Below, piece after piece: positions 1 through 4,571 of a DNA stretch of 5,108 nucleotides. A model generated the notes under the pieces. That model ran no database searches and had not been told where the DNA came from. It saw only the letters and a list, made by a program, of their open reading frames with translations. Made by a program: the position numbers and the translations under genes. Source of the stretch: an uncultured Elusimicrobiales bacterium (GTDB lineage Bacteria > Elusimicrobiota > Elusimicrobia > Elusimicrobiales > Elusimicrobiaceae); contig CALUZE010000096.1 in the NCBI GenBank assembly GCA_944325235.1, positions 1-5,108 of the forward strand, given 5' to 3'. How positions within the stretch are numbered: position 1 is the stretch's first letter; the number at the start of each line of letters is the position of its first letter.

Positions 1-1227
1 CTTTAAATGCACGCCTGCCAGGGTGCGGCAGCGGCTGAGCGCCACGTACGTTTGCCCCGGGGCAAAGGCGCCGCGGCCGATGTCCAAATAAATGCTGTCA
101 AACGTCAGCCCCTGGGATTTGTGTATCGTAATGGCCCAGGCCAGTTTTAGCGGGTATTGCTTAAAAAATCCCTTCACTTTAGGCTGCAGTTTTTGCATCA
201 GCGGGTTGAACTCGTAGCGTACGTCTTCCCATACGTGCGGTTCCACCTGGTAAACGGCACCTTTCAGCTCCACCTGGATAAAATCCGGCCCCAAATCGTA
301 CACGGTGCCAATGTCGCCGTTTACCCAGTTGTCGTCGTTGACGAGCATCATAATTTTGGCGCCTTTTTTCAGGCGCAGCACCGGGTCCGCCGGCGGCGTT
401 TTGGTTTTAAAGGACTCATCGGCCGTGGCGGTGTAGGTAAATTCCTGCCCGGGCAGTTGGGAAAGGTAGTGCATGTTGCGCCAGGCGGCGTCACGATTGG
501 TGGGGGCGAGGATGATGCTGTTTTCAAAATTTTCGGGCAATTCAAACGTTTTGTGCGTGTTGAGCAGGGCGTCCAGCTCCGGTTGGGTGGCCTGGCCCTC
601 GCGGATTAAATTAAGCAGGCGGGTAAAATCCCGGTCCTCGCGCTGGCGGAAAATGCGGTGCAGTTCAAACACTTCCGTCGGCAGGCGGCGCAGCACGTGC
701 GCTTCAAAAAAGTACGGGCTGGGGTAAAGGGCGTGGAAGTAATCAAACAGCCCGCCGGAGGGTTGTTCTTCCACGGGCGGCAGTTGAAACAAATCGCCAA
801 ACAGCACGATTTTTTTGCCGCCGAAAGGTTCTTCCGAATAGGTGGAAATTTGCAAAATGTAGTCTATTGCGTCCAACAGGTCGGCGCGGAGCATGGAGGC
901 CTCGTCTATGATAATGGTATCCACCGCGTCCACCGTTTTGCGCGGCAGGCGTTTTAAGTTGCTTTTATCCAATAAGTTGCCCGGCTTTAAGTGGAAAAAC
1001 GAATGGACCGTCTGCCCGTGCACGTGGATAGCCGCCAGCCCCGTGGTGGCCAGCACAACGGTATTTTGGGCGGTATGCTCGGCAAAGTAGCGCAGCAGCG
1101 TGGTTTTGCCCGTGCCCGCGCGGCCCGTGATGAAAATAAGCGGTTTCACAGGCGGTTTGGCTTCCAAAAGGGTCAGGGCGTCTTTAAATTCGTCGGTTAA
1201 AATAATGTCGGATTTTCCAGCGGGCAT
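1..1227 (-). CDS. Pif1/RecD-like SF1B DNA helicase (3' end outside window)
   Basis: The minus strand is open from an ATG at 1227 to the left edge: 409 residues, no stop. The motifs are those of superfamily 1B helicases of the Pif1/RecD/TraA type. They are Walker A GRAGTGKTT (residues 35-43, K41), motif Ia with TTGLAA and GQTVHSFF (61-78), Walker B IIIDEASM (105-112), motif III GDLFQLPPV (144-152), HRIFRQ (190-195), APTNR (241-245), the 2B-type AWAITIHKSQGLTFD (363-377) and motif VI YVALSR (394-399). Such enzymes use ATP to unwind DNA 5'-to-3' in the cytoplasm, in replication, repair or G-quadruplex removal; the specific role here is unknown. All core motifs are present, so only the tail and any accessory C-terminal domain are missing. 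The start lacks a spaced Shine-Dalgarno and sits 6 nt after a -10 box. It is divergent from the metal transporter gene. Plasmid TraA or viral helicases are alternatives, but nothing mobile lies nearby. Confidence 0.93.
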   Translation of the reverse strand, partial: MPAGKSDIILTDEFKDALTLLEAKPPVKPLIFITGRAGTGKTTLLRYFAEHTAQNTVVLATTGLAAIHVHGQTVHSFFHLKPGNLLDKSNLKRLPRKTVDAVDTIIIDEASMLRADLLDAIDYILQISTYSEEPFGGKKIVLFGDLFQLPPVEEQPSGGLFDYFHALYPSPYFFEAHVLRRLPTEVFELHRIFRQREDRDFTRLLNLIREGQATQPELDALLNTHKTFELPENFENSIILAPTNRDAAWRNMHYLSQLPGQEFTYTATADESFKTKTPPADPVLRLKKGAKIMMLVNDDNWVNGDIGTVYDLGPDFIQVELKGAVYQVEPHVWEDVRYEFNPLMQKLQPKVKGFFKQYPLKLAWAITIHKSQGLTFDSIYLDIGRGAFAPGQTYVALSRCRTLAGVHLK

Positions 1228-1233
1228 ACCTCT

Positions 1234-1242
1234 ATTATAGCA
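1234..1242 (-). promoter_or_regulatory. extended -10 promoter of the helicase gene
   Basis: Read on the minus strand this is TGC followed by a perfect TATAAT (1239-1234). No TTGACA-like -35 is found 17 nt upstream, where the sequence is GC-rich. Six bases separate the hexamer from the ATG at 1227, so transcription would start at or next to the A of the start codon and the mRNA would be leaderless. The AGAGG next to the ATG is too close to serve as a normal ribosome binding site. Confidence 0.6.
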
Positions 1243-1259
1243 ATTCGGGTGTAGGCGCG

Positions 1260-1285
1260 GGGCGGGCACAGCGGCCCTGCCGCCC
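1260..1285. repeat. GC-rich imperfect inverted repeat between divergent promoters
   Basis: GGGCGG (1260-1265) is complementary to CCGCCC (1280-1285). Inside it, CAG (1269-1271) can pair with CTG (1277-1279), leaving a 3-nt bulge. It lies between the helicase and zupT-like promoters, where a shared regulator could bind, but in GC-rich sequence such pairing arises easily by chance. Confidence 0.25.
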
Positions 1286-1297
1286 GGGGGATGTTTT

Positions 1298-1306
1298 TGG
1301 TATAGT
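1298..1306 (+). promoter_or_regulatory. extended -10 promoter of the ZIP transporter gene
   Basis: TGG followed by TATAGT (1301-1306), five of six bases matching TATAAT, forms an extended -10. No -35 hexamer is visible 17 nt upstream. The next six bases lead directly to the ATG at 1313, the same geometry as the helicase promoter on the other strand. The predicted transcript begins at the start codon and has no Shine-Dalgarno. Confidence 0.6.
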
Positions 1307-1330
1307 ATAGCTATGGAAAATTCTATACTA
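1303..1330. repeat. 8-bp perfect inverted repeat over the zupT promoter and start codon
   Basis: TAGTATAG (1303-1310) and CTATACTA (1323-1330) are exact reverse complements separated by 12 bp. Arm centres are 20 bp apart, about two helical turns, as expected for a dimeric repressor site. The left arm covers most of the -10 hexamer and the right arm covers codons 4-6. A second small palindrome, ATAGCTAT (1307-1314), runs into the start codon. If transcription begins at 1313 the left arm is not in the mRNA, so a DNA operator is more likely than an RNA hairpin. It could also be chance in an AT-rich promoter. Confidence 0.4.
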
Positions 1331-2086
1331 ATCGCATTTACCCTTAGTTTTTTGGCCGGTGCGGCCACCGCGGTGGGCGGCGCGCTGGCGTTTGTGATTA
1401 AGAAGGAAAACCTGTCTGCCCTGTCGTTGGGGTTGGGCTTTTCGGCCGGGGTGATGACGTACGTGTCGTTTATGGAAATCCTGCCGCAGGCCATACAGGC
1501 CCTGGGGGATATCTACGGAAAGAATCCCGGTGCATGGGCGGCCACGGGGCTGTTCTTTTTGGGGATTGTGCTGGCGTGGCTGATTGACACGCTGCTGCCG
1601 TCCCACCACGTGGAAGAACACACCTTGGATAAATCCGCCAAGCTCAAGCACCTGGGGCTGTTTACGGCGCTGGCGCTTGCCATACACAACTTTCCCGAAG
1701 GGCTTGCCACGTTTATGGCTTCTATGCAGGAGCCGGCGTTGGGTATCTCCATTGCCGTGGCGGTGGCGATACACAACATTCCCGAAGGCGTAGCCGTGGC
1801 CTTGCCCATCTACCACGCCACGGGGCGCCGGGCGCAGGCGTTTTGGTACAGTGCGGGCTCGGGCCTGGCCGAACCGGTGGGAGCGGTGTTGGGGTTTTTT
1901 GTGTTAAAAGCGTTTTTGCACGAGGCGGCTTTCGGTATTTTGTTCGCGCTGATTGCGGGCATTATGGTGTACATCGCGTTGGACGAATTGCTGCCCACCG
2001 CGCACGAATACGGCGACGGCCACAAAGTGATTTGGGGCGTAGTCGGCGGAATGATGGTGATGGCGGTATCCCTGCTGTTGTTTTAA
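1313..2086 (+). CDS. zupT: ZIP-family divalent metal transporter, ZupT-like
   Basis: The 257-residue integral membrane protein matches the usual length of bacterial ZupT. ZIP proteins bring zinc, and often iron, manganese or cobalt, from outside into the cytoplasm. The family signatures are clear: HNFPEG (residues 125-130) in the fourth helix and HNIPEG (154-159) in the fifth, whose His, Asn and Glu residues form the binuclear metal site. SGLAEPVGA (182-190) and the acidic segment ALDELLPTAHEYG (222-234) are also typical. A charged, His-containing loop (residues 97-113, SHHVEEH) lies before helix 4, as expected for the cytoplasmic variable loop. About eight hydrophobic helices are seen. The start sits 6 nt after an extended -10, with no Shine-Dalgarno, and an inverted repeat covers it. 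No terminator follows, so readthrough into the sigma-factor operon is possible. The family call is firm; metal preference cannot be read from sequence. Confidence 0.95.
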   Translation: MENSILIAFTLSFLAGAATAVGGALAFVIKKENLSALSLGLGFSAGVMTYVSFMEILPQAIQALGDIYGKNPGAWAATGLFFLGIVLAWLIDTLLPSHHVEEHTLDKSAKLKHLGLFTALALAIHNFPEGLATFMASMQEPALGISIAVAVAIHNIPEGVAVALPIYHATGRRAQAFWYSAGSGLAEPVGAVLGFFVLKAFLHEAAFGILFALIAGIMVYIALDELLPTAHEYGDGHKVIWGVVGGMMVMAVSLLLF

Positions 2087-2087
2087 T

Positions 2088-2116
2088 TTGTGATACTTTT
2101 TGCCTGGCCGGATAAT
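2088..2116 (+). promoter_or_regulatory. sigma-70-type promoter of the sigma-factor operon
   Basis: TTGTGA (2088-2093, four of six matches to TTGACA) and GATAAT (2111-2116, five of six to TATAAT) are separated by exactly 17 nt. Transcription would start near 2123, giving a leader of about 30 nt before the ATG at 2153. This also argues against a GTG start at 2090, which would lie inside the -35 element. No clear ECF-type promoter (GGAAC plus CGTC-like) was found. Confidence 0.5.
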
Positions 2117-2130
2117 ACAAGTGCAGGCAA
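2100..2130. repeat. 7-bp perfect inverted repeat flanking the -10 of the sigma operon
   Basis: TTGCCTG (2100-2106) and CAGGCAA (2124-2130) are exact reverse complements with 17 bp between them, enclosing the GATAAT -10 and the predicted start site. As DNA it could be an operator. As RNA read through from zupT it could fold into a hairpin with a large loop, but no U-tract follows, so it is not a standard terminator. Confidence 0.35.
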
Positions 2131-2152
2131 CTTTACGGACGCGGGGCAAACG

Positions 2153-2647
2153 ATGAATTTTGAAGAAACCTATAACCGTTTGTTTAAACCGGTACTGGCC
2201 TATGTGCAAAGCCGTGTGCAGCACGCGGACGCGGCGGCCGATGTGGCGGCGCGCGTGTGGCAAAAGGCCTTTGAACACCGGGACCAATACCGGCCGGAAG
2301 AAGGCCTGGCGGACCAGTGGATTTTTGGCATTGCGCGCAACGAAGTAAACAAATACTTCGGCTTTTGGGGGCTCAGGCGGTTTTTGTCGCTTACGCCACA
2401 GGAAGAACTCTTTCCGGCGCACGAGGAGCTCCCGCCGCAGCAGCTGGAACGGCAGGAATTAAACCGGCGTCTGTGGGCAGCCTTGCAGCGGCTGGATAAC
2501 CGGGAGCGGGATTTGGTATCGCTTAAGTTTTACGGCGGGTTTAACAACCGCCAAATTGCCCGCCTGACGGGGTATAGCGAGTCCAACGTGGGCACTATAC
2601 TCAGCCGGGCCCTGCATAAACTGCGCGTGTGGGTGGGGGACGTATGA
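2153..2647 (+). CDS. RNA polymerase sigma factor, sigma-70/ECF-like
   Basis: This 164-residue protein has the two-domain plan of extracytoplasmic-function sigma factors and directs RNA polymerase to a small promoter set. Region 2 spans about residues 5-70. It includes the helix with AAADVAARVWQKAF (27-40), corresponding to the usual D-x-x-Q-x-x-F pattern, and WIFGIARNEVNKYF (56-69), the region 2.3/2.4 segment. A Pro/Glu-rich linker (81-100) follows. Region 4 (about 104-160) has LDNRERDLVSLKFYGGFNN and the helix-turn-helix RQIARLTGYSESNVGTIL (133-150), then RALHKLR. A GTG at 2090 would add 21 residues, but it overlaps a predicted promoter and the added residues do not resemble the family, so ATG 2153 is chosen. 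Its stop overlaps the next ATG (ATGA, 2644-2647), implying translational coupling to the membrane protein, a typical sigma/anti-sigma arrangement. No SnoaL-type or other extension is present. The target regulon is unknown. Confidence 0.88.
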   Translation: MNFEETYNRLFKPVLAYVQSRVQHADAAADVAARVWQKAFEHRDQYRPEEGLADQWIFGIARNEVNKYFGFWGLRRFLSLTPQEELFPAHEELPPQQLERQELNRRLWAALQRLDNRERDLVSLKFYGGFNNRQIARLTGYSESNVGTILSRALHKLRVWVGDV

Positions 2648-2958
2648 AACCAAACGAACACGAATTGGAAACCTTGTACAGACAAATAGACTTGGACCCG
2701 AACGGCGCACTGCAGCAGGCCGTTTATCGCCGCTTATCCGTCCGCCCGCGCCGTTCTTGGCTAAAGCGGACTGTTTGGACCGCGTGTGCGGCGGCGGTGC
2801 TGGCGATGTGTGCGGTGCCGGCGTGGAAGGCGCTTCGGCGCCCGCCGGAAATACCCGTACTGCCGATGCCGCAGTGGCTGGCGGAACAGGCGGATTTTTC
2901 TATGTATGCGTCCGCCGACGGGGAACTGCTGGTTCCCCCATACAGGAGGAATTTATGA
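2644..2958 (+). CDS. small single-pass membrane protein, candidate anti-sigma factor
   Basis: The 104-residue protein has three parts. Residues 1-42 form a charged, probably cytoplasmic helical segment (LETLYRQIDLDPNGALQQAV, then a basic stretch RRLSVRPRRSWLKR). Residues 43-61 form one hydrophobic membrane helix (TVWTACAAAVLAMCAVPAW). The remaining 43 residues begin with a Pro-rich stretch (PPEIPVLPMP) and would lie outside the membrane. The basic residues before the helix predict an N-in orientation. Its ATG overlaps the sigma gene's stop, and a G-rich tract just before it may act as a weak ribosome binding site. A GTG start at 2629 would add five residues within the sigma gene and is less likely. 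The position after a sigma gene and the topology suggest it holds the sigma factor at the membrane, but the zinc-binding HxxxCxxC motif of common anti-sigma factors is absent. I recognise no family; the function is inferred from context only. Confidence 0.72.
   Translation: MKPNEHELETLYRQIDLDPNGALQQAVYRRLSVRPRRSWLKRTVWTACAAAVLAMCAVPAWKALRRPPEIPVLPMPQWLAEQADFSMYASADGELLVPPYRRNL
2944..2949 (+). promoter_or_regulatory. strong Shine-Dalgarno for the secreted protein gene
   Basis: A perfect AGGAGG lies 5 nt before the ATG at 2955. It fixes that start over upstream in-frame alternatives and lies inside the coding sequence of the membrane protein, where it encodes parts of its last Arg codons. The third gene may therefore be translated at a higher rate than its two upstream partners, whose own sites are weak. 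Confidence 0.85.
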
Positions 2959-3707
2959 ATAGGTATAAACAGATTGCAGTTTTGTTGGTTTTGGTATTAT
3001 GCGGCGGCACGGGGTGGGCGGATACGCCCGTCAAAAAGAAGTTGCCCCCGCTCAAACCGTTGGGCCAAAGCCTGGCGGAGAAAAATCAGCAACAGGTTAG
3101 CGCCTTGCAGCGGGAAGTGGAAGATTTGCAGGCGCGTTATTGGGCCAACCGCGTGCTGAACGAAAAAGACATCACGCTGGAAGACCTCAAACACTTTTCG
3201 CAAGGCTGGGTGGGGGACGGCGAACGCCAATACCGGCTGATTGAAGCGGCCGTGCAAACGGGGCACGTCACGCCGCTGACGCCCGAGGAGCACCGGCAGT
3301 TGCTGGAAGCACAGCGGCAAGTAAACGCCACGTTAAACCCGCAAATGCAGGACAAAAAAATTCTTTCCTCGCTGACGCAGCAGGAATGCGCCGAACTGGA
3401 AGCGCGGATGTGGGCGTATCGTGCACAACACGACCGGGACTCGTGGTATAAACCGGGGTGGGAGGACGGCCTGCTGCTGCCGGAAAAATACCGCCTGCCG
3501 TCGGGCGATTTGGTGGAAAATCTGCCGCGCAACATCGCCCGCAAAAAAGAAGTGCGCCGCCTGTTTTTAAAATACCTGAAGGATAAGGACTTGCGTCCGC
3601 TTTCGGAAAAAGAAAGCGCCCGCTTAAGCGCCTGCCAGTATTTTGACGAACAGGTCTATTCCATTACCCGCTATCCCAGCTATCAATTTTCCGGCGAAAA
3701 CAAATAA
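2955..3707 (+). CDS. secreted helical repeat protein of the sigma-factor operon
   Basis: A 250-residue protein of no family I recognise. Residues 1-22 form a signal peptide: MNRYKQ, a hydrophobic core (IAVLLVLVLCGG) and a likely signal peptidase I site after GWA, before DTPVKKK. Cys16 lies in the core, but the preceding residue is Leu, so a lipobox is unlikely. The mature part is charged and mostly helical, with no further membrane helix. A degenerate repeat occurs four times, starting near residues 49, 107, 139 and 215, with the pattern L-T/S-x-x-E-x-x-x-L-x-A. Copies 1 and 3 also share L-x-A-R-x-W-A-x-R. Two cysteines (C145, C227) remain in the mature chain. The gene starts within the stop of the membrane protein (ATGA, 2955-2958) and ends just before a terminator. 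The LTxxE-type helix starts loosely recall the LTxxQ motifs of periplasmic Spy/CpxP-like proteins, but this is not proof of homology. A periplasmic partner or sensor for the sigma system is the best guess. Confidence 0.75.
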   Translation: MNRYKQIAVLLVLVLCGGTGWADTPVKKKLPPLKPLGQSLAEKNQQQVSALQREVEDLQARYWANRVLNEKDITLEDLKHFSQGWVGDGERQYRLIEAAVQTGHVTPLTPEEHRQLLEAQRQVNATLNPQMQDKKILSSLTQQECAELEARMWAYRAQHDRDSWYKPGWEDGLLLPEKYRLPSGDLVENLPRNIARKKEVRRLFLKYLKDKDLRPLSEKESARLSACQYFDEQVYSITRYPSYQFSGENK

Positions 3708-3738
3708 AAAAACCGGGGTGACAACACCCCGGTTTTTT
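3707..3738. terminator. bidirectional intrinsic terminator between convergent genes
   Basis: AACCGGGGTG (3711-3720) pairs perfectly with CACCCCGGTT (3725-3734) around an ACAA loop, and flanking A and T tracts extend the stem outward to 14 bp. T's at 3733-3738 serve the plus strand and the A-run at 3706-3712 serves the minus strand. It begins at the stop codon of the secreted protein and lies 13 bp from the stop of the convergent membrane gene, so it can end transcripts from both sides. Confidence 0.92.
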
Positions 3739-3750
3739 ATGTCTGTTTTT

Positions 3751-4509
3751 CTAAAAAATCAGCGGCGCCAGCAGGAAGGAAAGAATCATCCCCAGCGAAT
3801 AGCTGGTGACGTTGGTCGTCAAGCTGAGCATAAACGAATCGTAGAGCGAAATTTTCCGCGGGTTCATCAAACGGATGATCAGCGTTTCCGCCAGCAGGCA
3901 GAAAAACCACAACAAGGCCGTTTCTTTTACGTACAAGGCCAGCACCATCCACGAGGCGGCCGTCGTGAGCAAGTTCGCCACGCCCACGCTGTACAAAATG
4001 GTAAAGCTCTTGCGCCGGTACGACAGATACGCCATTGCGGCCACAAGTTCAATCACCAATACTAAAATCAGCGATACCCACGCATCCCGCCGGGCCCAAG
4101 CGCGCGAGTCCGCCTTGAGCGTGGTAGGAGTGACGGTCAAATCGTCTTCGTTTACGTGCACGTTAAAGCGCGCGCGCAGCGTGTCCGGCGCGGCGAAAAC
4201 GTTGCTTTCGCGGGTGGTGCCGTCCGCAAAGGTGATAATCAATTTTTGGAAATTATCGTATTTATAGGCGATGGAAAAGCATCCGGTCGGCTGGCAGTAG
4301 AGCTTTTGCAGGCCGTACACGCCCAGGGGTTTGCTTTCAATGCATTGGTTGTCGCTGCATTGGATTTGCTCGCTGTGCAGCGGGTCAATGGCGGGTTTTT
4401 GCGCCGTGTTGTAAATAAAATTAAATTCCATTTCCGGCTTGGGGGATACGTCCGCCCACAGCGGGGAAAAGGCACACAAAAAAAGCGTAAAGGCGAGTAA
4501 TTTTTTCAT
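3751..4509 (-). CDS. signal-peptide membrane protein with cysteine-rich ectodomain
   Basis: This 252-residue protein has a signal peptide (residues 1-19, MKKLLAFTLFLCAFSPLWA) followed by DVSPKPEMEF. That resembles the D-x-GPKP start of some uncharacterised bacterial membrane proteins. An extracytoplasmic domain (20 to about 142) carries four cysteines in two CxxxxC pairs, C51/C56 (CSDNQC) and C72/C77 (CQPTGC), likely disulfides or a metal site. The domain looks beta-rich. About four membrane helices follow (near 144-163, 169-192, 196-213 and 226-251). Glutamates sit within helices one (E154) and three (E208), and a conserved-looking SLTTNVTSYSLG opens helix four. The start has GAGAG six bases upstream and an extended -10 promoter. 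It is transcribed alone, convergent with the sigma operon and divergent from the aminopeptidase gene. No function can be assigned. Confidence 0.82.
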   Translation of the reverse strand: MKKLLAFTLFLCAFSPLWADVSPKPEMEFNFIYNTAQKPAIDPLHSEQIQCSDNQCIESKPLGVYGLQKLYCQPTGCFSIAYKYDNFQKLIITFADGTTRESNVFAAPDTLRARFNVHVNEDDLTVTPTTLKADSRAWARRDAWVSLILVLVIELVAAMAYLSYRRKSFTILYSVGVANLLTTAASWMVLALYVKETALLWFFCLLAETLIIRLMNPRKISLYDSFMLSLTTNVTSYSLGMILSFLLAPLIF

Positions 4510-4536
4510 TTTTTTCTCTCGGTATGCTTTATTTTG

Positions 4537-4542
4537 TATTAT
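4537..4542 (+). promoter_or_regulatory. possible -10 of the aminopeptidase gene
   Basis: TATTAT (4537-4542) is the best TATAAT-like hexamer on the plus strand in the 62-bp intergenic region. A start near 4549 would give a leader of about 23 nt. No -35 is seen, and there is no TGn at the right spacing. It overlaps the opposite-strand -10 of the membrane gene. Confidence 0.3.
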
Positions 4543-4546
4543 AACA
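4538..4546 (-). promoter_or_regulatory. extended -10 promoter of the membrane protein gene
   Basis: Minus-strand TGT plus a perfect TATAAT (4543-4538). Transcription would begin near 4531, leaving a leader of about 22 nt with GAGAG (4520-4516) before the ATG at 4509. The 17-nt upstream position shows only TTCCCC, a poor -35. The TGn extension again replaces a -35, as in the other promoters of the window. Confidence 0.6.
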
Positions 4547-4558
4547 TTAATGAACGAA

Positions 4559-4564
4559 AGGGGG
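4559..4564 (+). promoter_or_regulatory. Shine-Dalgarno of the aminopeptidase gene
   Basis: AGGGGG lies 7 nt before the ATG at 4572. It decides the start in favour of MFFTKTQNEKYADV over the internal Met codons at residues 15 and beyond. Confidence 0.7.
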
Positions 4565-4571
4565 AACCGAA

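Noticed and set aside
157..1200. Several plus-strand open frames across the left part
   Set aside because: They are shadows of the minus-strand helicase, whose full motif set settles the coding strand.
1328..1816. A 162-residue minus-strand open frame inside the transporter gene
   Set aside because: His/Arg/Gln-rich low-quality translation, antisense to a clear ZIP protein.
2127..2134. GGCAACTTT as an ECF-type -35 for autoregulation
   Set aside because: It needs an inserted base to match GGAACTT, and the matching -10 would fall on the start codon, placing the transcript start inside the gene.
2090..2152. GTG start for the sigma factor that would add 21 residues
   Set aside because: It lies inside the predicted -35 element, the added residues do not resemble the family, and the protein from ATG 2153 already begins like a typical sigma region 2.
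2757..2954. In-frame N-terminal extension of the secreted protein
   Set aside because: It overlaps the membrane protein gene in another frame, and the AGGAGG at 2944 plus the signal peptide point to the start at 2955.
4156..4500. A 114-residue plus-strand open frame opposite the membrane protein gene
   Set aside because: The minus-strand frame has a signal peptide, membrane helices, a promoter and a terminator; the plus-strand one has none of these.
4519..4570. TCGGT and ACCGA 5-bp inverted repeat across the intergenic region
   Set aside because: Short arms separated by more than 40 bp are easily due to chance. The CATTAATG palindrome at 4545-4552 is likewise too short to stand alone.
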